64,000 bases of DNA from Billgrantia azerbaijanica (GTDB lineage Bacteria; Pseudomonadota; Gammaproteobacteria; Pseudomonadales; Halomonadaceae), in assembly GCA_004551485.1 (NCBI GenBank), contig SBLD01000006.1:1-64000 (forward strand), read 5' to 3'. Position numbers and translations under genes: made by a program. Positions 35,220-42,990 of this stretch are shown one piece after another. The notes under the pieces were generated by a model that saw nothing but the letters and a program-made list of their open reading frames with translations, was not told the origin of the DNA and made no database searches. Each line of letters begins with the position of its first letter. The first letter of the stretch is position 1.

Positions 35220-35642
35220 ATGGCTTCCGAGGACATTCGCTGGCTTCAGCGATTGCAGAACTTCCGCCGGGCCATGGCACAGCTGGATGACGCCATGGCC
35301 CTCATGCAGCAACGAGAACTCTCCAATCTGGAGAAGCAGGGAGTGATCCAGGGCTTCGAGTACAGCTACGAGCTGGGCTGGAACACGCTCAAGGATTATC
35401 TGATCTGGCAGGGCATTGCCGGTCTCGTGGGCTCGCGGGATACCATTCGCGAGGGCTTCAGCAAGGGGCTGATCGAGGATGGCAAGGGGTGGATGCAGAT
35501 GCTGACCGACCGCAACCGTACTTCGCATACCTACGACGAGGCCGCTGCCGAGGCGATCCTCAAGAGTATTCGCGAGCGCCACCATCCGCTGCTCAAGGCA
35601 CTGGAGAACACCCTGACGAGCATCGCGGAGCAAGAGCAGTGA
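35220..35642 (+). CDS. HEPN protein, HI0074-type nucleotidyltransferase substrate-binding (module 2)
   Basis: A 140-residue helical protein of the HI0074 family (FSKGLIEDGKGWMQMLTDRNRTSHTYDEAAAEAIL). The RX4HXY motif is RNRTSHTY. The N-terminal half has FEYSYELGWNTLKDYL, common in this group. It binds the partner nucleotidyltransferase and is a presumed RNase toxin or AMPylation target. The start has an ideal AGGAGGGG. Its stop overlaps the GTG start of the next gene (GTGA). Confidence 0.85.
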   Translation: MASEDIRWLQRLQNFRRAMAQLDDAMALMQQRELSNLEKQGVIQGFEYSYELGWNTLKDYLIWQGIAGLVGSRDTIREGFSKGLIEDGKGWMQMLTDRNRTSHTYDEAAAEAILKSIRERHHPLLKALENTLTSIAEQEQ

Positions 35643-35989
35643 AATGCAACGATACCGGGCTGGATAGCGATTCGGTTGATGCCATCCGTCGCGTGCTGGG
35701 TGAGTCTCCTGCCGTGGAGGCGGCCATCCTCTATGGCTCCCGCGCCAAGGGCACCTACCGGCCGGGTTCGGATATCGACCTGACGTTGATCGGAGATACG
35801 CTCACGCATGCCGATTTGCTCGATATCGAGCTGGCACTGGACGACTTGTTATTGCCGTGGAAGATCGACCTGTCGCTCCACCATGCCCTGGCCAACGAGG
35901 CGCTGCTCGAGCATATCGCGCGCGTGGGGGTGACGCTCTATCGTCGCCATGACGATACGCCTTCCGCGGGCTCTGACGGCACCCGCTGA
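35639..35989 (+). CDS. MNT minimal nucleotidyltransferase antitoxin (module 2)
   Basis: A 116-residue minimal nucleotidyltransferase with G-S-X10-D-X-D in GSRAKGTYRPGSDIDLTL. The start is GTG at 35639 overlapping the HEPN stop, with GGAG eight bases upstream. In this module the HEPN gene is first and MNT second, opposite to module 1. The pair lies on the plus strand between coaE and pilD, both on the minus strand, and its end is 4 bases from the pilD stop. Confidence 0.85.
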   Translation: MKCNDTGLDSDSVDAIRRVLGESPAVEAAILYGSRAKGTYRPGSDIDLTLIGDTLTHADLLDIELALDDLLLPWKIDLSLHHALANEALLEHIARVGVTLYRRHDDTPSAGSDGTR

Positions 35990-35993
35990 TTGC

Positions 35994-36839
35994 CTACGTC
36001 ACGCCCACGTAAGCCGCCATCAGCGGCTCGCCGGCGAGCAGCGCGACCCAGCCGGCCACGGCGAGGTAGGGGCCGAACGGCAGGGGGGCGCCGCGCAGGC
36101 GGGGCAGGGCGAGCTGCACGGCGATGCCGACCAGCGCCCCGGCCCCGGCGGCGAGGATCAGCACCAGCGGCAGGTACTGCCAGCCGAGCCAGGCGCCCAG
36201 TGCGGCGAGCAGCTTGAAGTCGCCGTAGCCCATGCCCTCCTTGCCGGTGACGAGCTTGAACAGCCAGTAGACGCTCCACAGGGCGAGATAGCCCGCCATG
36301 GCGCCGATCACCGCGTCGGCCAGTTGCAGCGGCTGGAACAGCAGTTGGTAGACGAGGCCCGCCCACAGCAGCGGCAGGGTGATCAGGTCCGGCAGCAGTT
36401 GGGTGCGAAAGTCGATCACCGCGAGCGCCAGCAGCGTCAGGCAGGCGCCGAACACGAAGAGCGCCGGCCAGGTGGGGCCGTAGAGCGCCAGCACGGCGAG
36501 CGCCAGCACGCCGCCGGCCAGCTCGACCAGGGGATACTGCGGACTGATGCGGGCGCCACAGTGGGCGCAGCGACCGCGGCGCTTGAACCAGCCGATGAGC
36601 GGCAGGTTGTCGTGCCAGGCGATGGGCTGCTCGCAGCGTGGGCAGATCGAGCGCGGCACCAGCAGGTTGAAGCGCGGGCGTTCCTCCTCGGGCAGCTCCA
36701 GTGCCTCGCGCGCCTCGGCGCGCCAGCCATGCATCAGCATCACCGGCACACGCACGATCACCACGTTGAGGAAGCTGCCCAGGCACAGGCCCAGGACGGC
36801 GACCAGCGGCCAGAGGAGGGCGGGGGGGAGGTCGGTCAA
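35994..36839 (-). CDS. pilD: Type IV prepilin peptidase / N-methyltransferase
   Basis: A 281-residue inner-membrane aspartyl protease that cleaves the leader of type IV prepilins and N-methylates the new N-terminus. The zinc-binding region is present with two C-X2-C pairs (SICPRCEQPIAWHD, GRCAHCGARIS). The catalytic aspartates are in AVIDFRTQLLPD and GMGYGDFKLLAALGAWLG. The start appears to be TTG at 36839, with GAGGGG eight bases upstream; it overlaps the stop of the HigA-like gene. No ATG fits the family N-terminus, so the HigBA cassette seems to have replaced the original start region. Confidence 0.9.
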   Translation of the reverse strand: MTDLPPALLWPLVAVLGLCLGSFLNVVIVRVPVMLMHGWRAEAREALELPEEERPRFNLLVPRSICPRCEQPIAWHDNLPLIGWFKRRGRCAHCGARISPQYPLVELAGGVLALAVLALYGPTWPALFVFGACLTLLALAVIDFRTQLLPDLITLPLLWAGLVYQLLFQPLQLADAVIGAMAGYLALWSVYWLFKLVTGKEGMGYGDFKLLAALGAWLGWQYLPLVLILAAGAGALVGIAVQLALPRLRGAPLPFGPYLAVAGWVALLAGEPLMAAYVGVT

Positions 36840-37180
36840 TGGCAATGCCCCTCTGTTTGGCCATGACGTCTGTTCGTCTTGATACTGGTGAGCAGGCGCA
36901 CCTCCGCCAGTTCCCGGTCGGGAGTCTGCTCGGCTTCCCAGACATCCAGTGCGGTTTGCATGTTCAGCCAGCTCGCAACCGAGGTATTGGTGGCTTTGGA
37001 AAGACGTTGTGCCAGCTCTCTGCTGCACGGGACATGCCCGTTGACGAAAGCGGAGAGGTGCTTGCGGGAGATCCCGAGCGCTTCAGCGGCACGCGAGATG
37101 CTGACGCCCAGAGGCTCGAGCACGTCATGCTTGAACACGGCGCCGGGATGGGAAGGCTTGCGGTGACGTTGGCGGCTCAT
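36836..37180 (-). CDS. HigA-type antitoxin (XRE family)
   Basis: A 114-residue helix-turn-helix protein: HPGAVFKHDVLEPLGVSISRAAEALGISRKHLSAFVNGHVPCSRELAQRLSKATNTSVASWLNMQ is the full HigA/VapI pattern. The ATG at 37180 has GAGAGG seven bases upstream. It lies 11 bases after the HigB-like gene and overlaps the pilD start, so pilD translation may depend on it. Confidence 0.88.
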   Translation of the reverse strand: MSRQRHRKPSHPGAVFKHDVLEPLGVSISRAAEALGISRKHLSAFVNGHVPCSRELAQRLSKATNTSVASWLNMQTALDVWEAEQTPDRELAEVRLLTSIKTNRRHGQTEGHCH

Positions 37181-37191
37181 GGGGTAGCCTC

Positions 37192-37473
37192 TCAATGATA
37201 CTGCTCGTAATCCACGACAATGGCATCCTTACCTTCGAATGCGAAAGTGAGACGCCAGGCGCCTGATACATCAATGGCATAGCGCCCTTTCATGCGTCCC
37301 TTCAAAGCATGCAAGCGATATCCGGGTAAATCCATGTCGCTTGGCCCGGTAGCGGCATCCAGTCGGTCCAGCCGGGTACCCAGCTTCTCCGCATGCTTCG
37401 GATTTATGCCACGGGTGCTACCGTCATAGAAAAAATCTTCCAATCCCTTGTGACGAAAGCTCTTGATGGCCAT
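37192..37473 (-). CDS. HigB-type toxin (RelE superfamily)
   Basis: A 93-residue RelE-fold protein: IKSFRHKGLEDFFYDGSTRGINPKHAEKLGTRLDRLDAA, LPGYRLHALKGRMKGRYAIDVSGAWRLTFAFEGKDAIVVDYEQYH. The end matches HigB toxins, which cleave mRNA on the ribosome. As usual for higBA, the toxin gene precedes the antitoxin gene. Codon use is less GC-rich than in the pil genes, consistent with transfer. Confidence 0.88.
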   Translation of the reverse strand: MAIKSFRHKGLEDFFYDGSTRGINPKHAEKLGTRLDRLDAATGPSDMDLPGYRLHALKGRMKGRYAIDVSGAWRLTFAFEGKDAIVVDYEQYH

Positions 37474-37497
37474 CCCTGTAACCTGGTTGGTAGCAGT

Positions 37498-37653
37498 TTA
37501 TTCGGGTTTCTTCGGGCCTGCAACCGGATTGGTGGCAGTCGAGGTCTGAGTGGCTCTTCGGTCTTGTGCCAATGATTGTTTCGCCTGCTCCCTTGCTTTG
37601 GCGACGATTTCAGGATCGACCCGCTTGAGCAAGTCAGAAAGTGGCTTGGTCAT
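37498..37653 (-). CDS. Small 51-residue protein in the higBA cassette
   Basis: An uncharacterised ORF whose ATG at 37653 has a strong GGAGG four bases upstream. Its product begins MTKPLSDLLKRVDPEIVAKA and ends with an Ala/Thr/Pro-rich tail. The first 30 residues resemble the start of some XRE antitoxins, without a helix-turn-helix. It is transcribed with pilC (10 bases upstream) and the HigB-like gene (24 bases downstream). It could be an additional antitoxin element or a truncated regulator. Function not known. Confidence 0.55.
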   Translation of the reverse strand: MTKPLSDLLKRVDPEIVAKAREQAKQSLAQDRRATQTSTATNPVAGPKKPE

Positions 37654-37662
37654 TGAGCCTCC

Positions 37663-38898
37663 TTACAACACCGTCCCCAGCTCGAAGATCGGCAGGTACA
37701 TCGACACCACCAGGCCGCCGACCAGCACGCCGAGCACCACGATGATGAAGGGCTCGAGCAGCGAGGTGAGGGCGTCGACCTTGTTGTCGACCTCCTCCTC
37801 GTAGTAGTCGGCCACGCGGTTGAGCATGGTGTCGAGCGCGCCGGACTCCTCGCCGATGCCGACCATCTGCACCGAGAGCGGCGGGAAGCGTTCGGTCAGG
37901 CGCATGGCGAAGTGCAGCTGCTGGCCGGTGGCGACATCCTCGCGCACCTGCTCGATGGCGCGCTGGTAGACCAGGTTGCCCGCGGCGCCGGCGGCGATGT
38001 CCAGCGAATCGACCATCGGCACCCCGGCGCCGTAGGTGGTGGCGAGCGTGCGCGAGAAGCGGGCCACGGCGGACTTGTCGAGGATGTCGCCGATCACCGG
38101 GATCTTCAGCGCGAAACGGTGCACGCGGTAGGCGAACTGCTCGGAGCGCCGCATGCCCTGGCGCAGCAGGAAGATCGCCGCCGCCAGGCCGCCCACGCCG
38201 TGCAGCCAGTAGGCCTGGGCGTAGTCGGAGAGCGTGATGGTCATCTGCGTCATCACCGGCAGCTCGGCGCCGAAGCCGTGGAACAGGCTCTCGAACTGCG
38301 GCACCACCTTGATCAGCAGCAGCGCCGTGACCCCCACGCCTACGGCGATGACCGCCGCCGGGTACCACAACGCCTTCTTCACCCGCCCCTTGAGCGACTC
38401 GACCTTCTCCTTGTAGGTGGCGATGCGATCGAGCATGCGGTCGAGCGAACCGGAGGCCTCGCCCGCCTCCACCAGGTTGCAGAACAGCGAGTCGAAGTGC
38501 TCGGAGTGGCGGCGCAGCGACTGGGAGAAGCTCGCCCCGGCCGCCACCTCGTTCATCATCTGCTGCACCACGGCGCTCATGGCCGGCTTGCGCAGGCTCT
38601 CGGCCACCACCTGGAAGGCCTGGATCACCGGCACGCCGGCGCGCAGCATGGTGGCCATCTGGCGGGCGAAGAGCATCACGTCGCGCGGCTTGACGCGGCC
38701 CATGCCGCCGGCGACCCCGCCCTTGCGCCGGATGCTCTTGACGATGATGTTCTGCCCCGCCAGTTCCTTCTCCACCTCGATCTTCTGGCTGGCCACGACC
38801 TCGCCCTTGACGGACCGGCCGCCGGGACCCTTGCCCGTCCATTTCCAGCGGTAGAGCTTGAGCTTCTTGCGCGGTTGCTGTGCGGTTTGCGTTGCCAT
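37663..38898 (-). CDS. pilC: Type IV pilus inner-membrane platform protein
   Basis: A 411-residue GspF/PilC-type protein. Two homologous cytoplasmic halves begin FARQMATMLRAGVPVIQAFQVVAES and FSRTLATTYGAGVPMVDSLDIAAG, each followed by a hydrophobic segment (ALWYPAAVIAVGVGVTALLLI; LEPFIIVVLGVLVGGLVVSMYLPIF). It forms the platform on which PilB turns. It is 39 bases downstream of pilB on the minus strand. A three-gene TA cassette follows before pilD, in place of the usual direct pilC-pilD junction. Confidence 0.95.
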   Translation of the reverse strand: MATQTAQQPRKKLKLYRWKWTGKGPGGRSVKGEVVASQKIEVEKELAGQNIIVKSIRRKGGVAGGMGRVKPRDVMLFARQMATMLRAGVPVIQAFQVVAESLRKPAMSAVVQQMMNEVAAGASFSQSLRRHSEHFDSLFCNLVEAGEASGSLDRMLDRIATYKEKVESLKGRVKKALWYPAAVIAVGVGVTALLLIKVVPQFESLFHGFGAELPVMTQMTITLSDYAQAYWLHGVGGLAAAIFLLRQGMRRSEQFAYRVHRFALKIPVIGDILDKSAVARFSRTLATTYGAGVPMVDSLDIAAGAAGNLVYQRAIEQVREDVATGQQLHFAMRLTERFPPLSVQMVGIGEESGALDTMLNRVADYYEEEVDNKVDALTSLLEPFIIVVLGVLVGGLVVSMYLPIFELGTVL

Positions 38899-38937
38899 CG
38901 GGTGTCCTGCCAGGGGTTACAGCGGGCATGATGCCCG

Positions 38938-40731
38938 TCAGTCTTTGGTCACACGATTGATTTCGGTCAGGCTGGTGATGCCCTGCATCACCTTGAGCAG
39001 GCCGCTGCGCCGCAGGTCGGGGTGCCCCTCCTGGCGCGCCAGCTGGTCGAAGTCGAGCGAGTTGCCCTGACGCATGATCAGCTGGCTCATGGCGCTGGAG
39101 ATGGGCACCACCTCGTAGACGCCGACCCGTCCCTTGTAGCCCTGGGTGCAGTGCTGGCAGCCCACCGCTTCAAAGACGGTCGCACCGTCCACCTCCTGCT
39201 CGGTGAAGCCCTCGCGCAACAGCGCCTCGCGGGGGATCTCCGCGGGCTGACGACACTGCTTGCACAGCCGCCGCGCCAGGCGCTGGGCGATGATCAGGCT
39301 CACGGAACTGGCGATGTTGAACGGGGCCACGCCCATGTTGGCCAGGCGGGTGAGGGTCTCCGCCGCCGAGTTGGTGTGCACCGTGGAGAGCACCAGGTGG
39401 CCGGTCTGTGACGCCTTGACGGCGATCTCGGCGGTCTCCAGGTCGCGGATCTCGCCGACCATCACCACGTCCGGGTCCTGGCGCAGGAAGGCGCGCAGGG
39501 CGCTGGCGAAATCCAGGCCGATCTTGGGCAGCACGTTCACCTGGTTGACCCCGGGCACCTTGATCTCCACCGGGTCCTCGGCGGTACAGATATTGCGCTC
39601 CACCTGGTTGAGGATGTTGAGCCCGGTGTAGAGCGTCACCGTCTTGCCGCTGCCGGTGGGGCCGGTGACCAGGATCATGCCCTGGGGGTCGTCGAGTACG
39701 CCCTCGTAGAGCGCGCGCTGCTCCGGCGTGAAGCCGAGCGCGTCGATGCCGATCTGTGCCGAGGCCGGGTCGAGGATACGCAGCACGATCTTCTCGCCGT
39801 AGACCGTGGGCAGCGAGTTGACGCGGAAATCGATGGTGCGGTTCTTCGACACCTTGAGCTTGATGGCGCCATCCTGCGGCAGGCGGCGCTCGGAGATGTC
39901 GAGGCGCGCCATTACCTTGAGACGGGCGGCGATGCGCGTGCGCATGGCAAACGGCGGCCGGGCCGCCTCGAGGAGCATGCCGTCGATGCGCATGCGCACC
40001 CGGTAGCTGGTCTCGTAGGGCTCGAAGTGGATGTCCGAGGCGCCGCGGCGGATGGCATCGAGCAGGATCTTGTTGACGAACTTGACGATGGGCGCGTCTT
40101 CCGCGGCGCTTTCGGCCGCGTCGGTGGTGCCCTCCTCGTCGCTGTGTTCGCCCTGGTCGTACTCCAGCTCGCCGAGGGCCTCGTCGACGCTGCCCAGTTC
40201 GTCCATCAGGCTGGCCTCGCTCTGGGCCAGGTAGGCCTCGAGCACCGGGATCAGTTGGTCGGCGGGGCAGAGCACCGCTTCGATGCTGAGTCCGGTGGCG
40301 AACTGCAGGTCGTCGAGCTGGGCCAGCGTGGAGGGGTAGGGCACGGCCACCGTGAGCCGGTGGCCGCGCCGTGCCAGCGGCACCACGCTGAGCTTGCGCA
40401 GCAGTTTCTCGGGGTACTCCCCGGCCGGCGGCAGGCTGGCGAGGCGTACGGCATCGAGATCGACGATCGGCAGGCCATACTCCCAGGCGGCACTGAGCGT
40501 GGCCGGGCGCGCGGTGACCAGGCCGGCATCGATCACGTGGCGCAGCAGCGTCACCTCGGACTCCCGCGCCTCCTGCTCGGCGCGCTGTGCCGCGGCGGGC
40601 GAGAGGTGACCGTCCTCCACCAGGCGGCGTGCCAGCCCGCGCAGCCCCTGTGCCTGGGCCGCGCGCTTGAGCGGTGCGCTCGATGCTCCCTGCTCCGCAG
40701 GTGCCTGTGGCGGCGTTCGGTAGTCGTTCAT
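38938..40731 (-). CDS. pilB: Type IV pilus assembly ATPase
   Basis: A 597-residue secretion ATPase that powers pilus extension. The N-terminal MshEN-like region (about residues 30-180) is the type that can bind c-di-GMP in related proteins. The C-terminal ATPase has GPTGSGKTVTLYTGL (Walker A), MVGEIRDLETAEIAVKASQTGH (Walker B), and a zinc-binding C-X2-C...C-X2-C (LCKQC, GCQHC). I use ATG at 40731; an upstream in-frame ATG at 40851 adds unrelated sequence. It is divergent from pilA. Confidence 0.95.
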   Translation of the reverse strand: MNDYRTPPQAPAEQGASSAPLKRAAQAQGLRGLARRLVEDGHLSPAAAQRAEQEARESEVTLLRHVIDAGLVTARPATLSAAWEYGLPIVDLDAVRLASLPPAGEYPEKLLRKLSVVPLARRGHRLTVAVPYPSTLAQLDDLQFATGLSIEAVLCPADQLIPVLEAYLAQSEASLMDELGSVDEALGELEYDQGEHSDEEGTTDAAESAAEDAPIVKFVNKILLDAIRRGASDIHFEPYETSYRVRMRIDGMLLEAARPPFAMRTRIAARLKVMARLDISERRLPQDGAIKLKVSKNRTIDFRVNSLPTVYGEKIVLRILDPASAQIGIDALGFTPEQRALYEGVLDDPQGMILVTGPTGSGKTVTLYTGLNILNQVERNICTAEDPVEIKVPGVNQVNVLPKIGLDFASALRAFLRQDPDVVMVGEIRDLETAEIAVKASQTGHLVLSTVHTNSAAETLTRLANMGVAPFNIASSVSLIIAQRLARRLCKQCRQPAEIPREALLREGFTEQEVDGATVFEAVGCQHCTQGYKGRVGVYEVVPISSAMSQLIMRQGNSLDFDQLARQEGHPDLRRSGLLKVMQGITSLTEINRVTKD

Positions 40732-41080
40732 GGCAACCCTGTCCTGCAGCCTCGGCCCGGTGTGGCGCCTGTTGGTGCCACCAGGCGATGAAAAAACACT
40801 GTTTTCAGTGTAACCCGCCGCGATCGTCAAGTGCAGCGCCGGTGCCATCATGCCCTAGGCGGGCTCTCAACGATCTAGTACATTACGCTGAGTTTGACAC
40901 TGGACAAAGGTATGTGATTCATCCCTTGCCAGATAGCGAGGCGCCGCATACTGTCAGGTCATGAGGCCGGATGACGAGCCGGCCAGCCGTCACCGTCGGG
41001 TGGCGACACGAGAGAAACCCCGCAGCATCCCCTTGGGGGTGCCGGATACGCGAAAGGGCAACACAAGGGGACCCAGGGCA
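40732..41080. other. Divergent intergenic region pilB / pilA with structured pilA leader
   Basis: A 349-base region. A TTGACA hexamer lies at 40894-40899, but no -10 is convincing. Between 40960 and 41060 on the plus strand there are hairpins: GGCCGG/CCGGCC around 40964-40983, and GCATCCC-CTTG-GGGGTGC around 41026-41043. This suggests a folded pilA leader. No known riboswitch consensus was recognised (see rejected items). Confidence 0.4.
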
Positions 41081-41512
41081 ATGAACGAGACAGTCGAGAT
41101 GAATGAAGTGAGCGAAGAACGAGTGGTCAAGCAGGGGCAGGGCGGTTTTACCCTGATTGAACTGCTGATCGTGGTGGCGATTATTGGGATTTTGTCTGCT
41201 ATTGCAGTTCCTGCCTATCAGGATTATACGGCTCGTGCACAAGTTACCGAAGGGCTGGCTTCACTTGCATCAGCTAAGGCTACAGTGTCTGAAAATATTT
41301 TTTCGGGTGCGACTGATGATTGTGCAGGAGTAAGTACTGGTACGATTGGAAATACTACGCTTGCATGTAATGCGGGGACGCTTACTGCAACAGTTGCAAC
41401 CAGCCAAGGGAATGTGCCACTTCAGTTGGCGCCTACAGAAACTGGTGGCGGTATAACGTGGGCATGTTCTACTACTGCTTCAGATGATTTGGTTCCTTCA
41501 AATTGTCGGTAA
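41081..41512 (+). CDS. pilA: Type IV major pilin (PilA-like)
   Basis: A 143-residue prepilin with leader [20 protein letters not shown] then GG, cleaved before [32 protein letters not shown], the classic N-methylated pilin helix with Glu5. The C-terminal part has the D-loop cysteine pair (DDCAG ... and SNCR or ACST). A 22-residue leader is longer than usual; ATG 41099 would give a 16-residue one. From base 41170 on, the gene is clearly more AT-rich than pilB, as for diversified surface proteins. A terminator follows at 41560-41586. It is divergent from pilB-pilC-pilD. Confidence 0.92.
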   Translation: MNETVEMNEVSEERVVKQGQGGFTLIELLIVVAIIGILSAIAVPAYQDYTARAQVTEGLASLASAKATVSENIFSGATDDCAGVSTGTIGNTTLACNAGTLTATVATSQGNVPLQLAPTETGGGITWACSTTASDDLVPSNCR

Positions 41513-41559
41513 TATGAAGCTGCTACATGTAATTTTAATTAGTTGTATCATATCGTGTT

Positions 41560-41586
41560 GCGGCCAGTGCTCCTGGCCGCTTTTTT
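41560..41586 (+). terminator. Rho-independent terminator of pilA
   Basis: GCGGCCA, loop GTGCTCC, TGGCCGC followed by six Ts, 48 bases after the pilA stop. Confidence 0.85.
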
Positions 41587-41814
41587 ACTGGTTTTCCAGG
41601 CATTGCGCCCAGTGCTTGGTAGACGCTGTTTCCGAGGATGGTGCTTCTGGATGGCATTGGTGTAGAAGTCCTCTCTACGCTAGATGAGGCAAAGTGCTGG
41701 GCAATGTCAATGGATTGCCATCATCTGTCTTTGGGATTCCATTGTATGATCGGGTAGGGTTTGCAGAACATGGGCGGTGCAATACTTACTCCATCAGGTA
41801 CGATGTTGCCATGA

Positions 41815-42006
41815 CTCATTGCTACCGCCATCTCATCTTTGAAGACCGTGGTAGCGTCATCGGCGTTGTTTTCCACCTATCCCGACGACGGTGCCTGCAC
41901 GACGATTACCGTCAACGGCGAGTCGCTGGAAGGCGTGCCTCGCGCACCCGGTGATGCCGAGGCGCTGCAGGTGGTCGAGCTGGGGTTTGCGCCAGCAGGC
42001 GACTGA
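41815..42006 (+). pseudogene. Remnant of a coding sequence (possible pilin or surface protein C-terminus)
   Basis: An open frame of 63 codons before the TGA at 42004-42006 lacks a start codon. It reads ...VVASSALFSTYPDDGACTTI then TVNGESLEGVPRAPGDAEAL and ends ELGFAPAGD. It looks like protein (GC-rich third positions, plausible residue order with one Cys), but the upstream part is lost in other frames. Its family is not identified. It could be the end of a pilin or minor pilin recombined away next to pilA. Confidence 0.3.
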
Positions 42007-42175
42007 ACTGGCTACATGGCTTCTTCTTTCACCATCAACGTTCCCTTTCTCTTCTAGCTTGGAAACTCGACCAGAAGACTGCGCATCAAGAGGGGTGGTG
42101 AAGATTTACAGTAGCTGCATATTTGCCCCTGCCGATGGAATTCTGGTAAAAAACAGGCCACGCTGTTGTCATGTA

Positions 42176-42202
42176 GGCGCCAATAAGGTATTTATTGGCG
42201 CC
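42176..42202 (+). promoter_or_regulatory. Perfect 11-bp inverted repeat in the mvaT leader, copy 1
   Basis: GGCGCCAATAA, GGTAT, TTATTGGCGCC, ending 38 bases before the mvaT ATG and downstream of a possible promoter (TTGCCC 42123-42128, 18-base spacer, TAAAAA 42147-42152). It may act as an operator for autoregulation or as an RNA hairpin in the leader. Confidence 0.5.
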
Positions 42203-42239
42203 GCATCCCATACATTCACACTCAGCAAGGAAATCGATC

Positions 42240-42617
42240 ATGTCCCTACTCAGCGAGTTCATCCAGAAGGAACAAGAGCTCAAGCGCCTCCAGGAGGAGA
42301 TGGAGAAGCTCCAGAACGACGACCGTCTCAAGGCGGAACTGGCGTTCAAGGAGAAGCTCGAGGCGCTGATGCGCGAATACGGCAAGAGCGCCGCCGATGT
42401 CATCCAACTGCTCGACCCGCAGGCGGGCGCCAAGCCCGCGGCCAAGGCGCCGGCGGCCAGCGGTGGGCGTCGCAAGCGCAAGCTGAAGATCTACAAGAAC
42501 CCCAATACCGGGGAAGTCGTGGAGACCCGCGGCGGTAACCAGAAGACTCTCAAGGCGTGGAAGGACGAGTACGGCTCCGAGATCGTCGAGAGCTGGCTGG
42601 TGCGCGTCGAGGCGTGA
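42240..42617 (+). CDS. mvaT: MvaT-type H-NS-like nucleoid protein, copy 1
   Basis: A 125-residue xenogeneic silencer of the MvaT/MvaU type. The N-terminal coiled-coil dimerisation part is SLLSEFIQKEQELKRLQEEMEKLQNDDRLKAELAFKEKLEALM; then a linker AKPAAKAPAASGGRRKRK; and the DNA-binding domain KLKIYKNPNTGEVVETRGGNQKTLKAWKDEYGSEIVESWLV, as in Pseudomonas MvaT (KNPHNGEVIETKGGNHKTLKEWK). It binds AT-rich DNA and silences acquired genes, so its location among TA cassettes is notable. AAGGAA lies upstream of the ATG. Paralogue at 43610 is about 95% identical in residues. Confidence 0.92.
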   Translation: MSLLSEFIQKEQELKRLQEEMEKLQNDDRLKAELAFKEKLEALMREYGKSAADVIQLLDPQAGAKPAAKAPAASGGRRKRKLKIYKNPNTGEVVETRGGNQKTLKAWKDEYGSEIVESWLVRVEA

Positions 42618-42687
42618 TGTTCTCTGGCTATGCGTGGGGGCAGGTTGCAGCCATAATGACGGTAAGCCCGATACGAGTGGGGGCGTC

Positions 42688-42990
42688 ATGCGCCTGACGC
42701 CGCAGCAGCAAACCGTCATCAAGTCTGTCTTGAAGCGCCATTTCGGCGACGCTTCGGCTATCCGCCTGTTTGGCTCGCGAGTCGATGATGCTGCCAAGGG
42801 AGGGGATATCGACTTGTATATCGAGCCGGAGATTCAGGAACCTGACCGCCTTGTCGATGCCAAACTCAAGGCCTTGGTTGAACTGCGCCGTGAATTGGGG
42901 GATCAGAAGATCGATCTGGTGATTCGCCGACGGGAGGCGCCAGCCCTGCCGATCTATCGCGTGGCGAGGGAGACGGGAACGCCGCTATGA
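42688..42990 (+). CDS. MNT minimal nucleotidyltransferase antitoxin (module 3)
   Basis: A 100-residue minimal nucleotidyltransferase. The active-site motif is GSRVDDAAKGGDIDLYI, that is G-S-X9-D-X-D, one residue shorter than in modules 1 and 2. The C-terminus DQKIDLVIRRRE matches family members. The ATG at 42688 has GTGGGGG upstream. Its stop overlaps the next start (ATGA). Flanked by the two mvaT copies. Confidence 0.82.
   Translation: MRLTPQQQTVIKSVLKRHFGDASAIRLFGSRVDDAAKGGDIDLYIEPEIQEPDRLVDAKLKALVELRRELGDQKIDLVIRRREAPALPIYRVARETGTPL

Larger units (their letters stand above)
41513..42239. other. Region between pilA and mvaT copy 1
   Basis: A 727-base stretch that holds the pilA terminator, a probable degraded coding remnant (41815-42006), and the duplicated mvaT promoter/leader from 42120. 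The rest has mixed base composition and no intact gene with a ribosome binding site. Confidence 0.6.
42120..42617 (+). repeat. 498-bp direct duplication, copy 1 (mvaT promoter, leader and gene)
   Basis: Copy 1 of a direct repeat with copy 2 at 43490-43987 (offset 1370 at every checked point, no insertions or deletions). By eye about 13 bases differ in 498. Both edges are sharp: the upstream homology starts at TATTTGCCCCTGCCGATGG and the downstream stops with the gene. Confidence 0.85.

Noticed and set aside
32404-37500. E. coli-type Ter site near tus
   Set aside because: I looked for the G-x-ATGTTGTAACTA core on both strands and found only a short TGTAACC match near 37480 (in the intergenic gap next to higB), which is not sufficient.
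40860-41080. c-di-GMP (GEMM) riboswitch in the pilA leader
   Set aside because: Tempting because of the c-di-GMP theme, but the conserved GEMM blocks such as CGCAAAGCC and the tetraloop-receptor arrangement are absent.
41891-42538. 215-codon frame overlapping the mvaT copy 1 gene
   Set aside because: It runs through the mvaT gene in another frame; only its upstream part overlaps the possible remnant, in a different frame from it.
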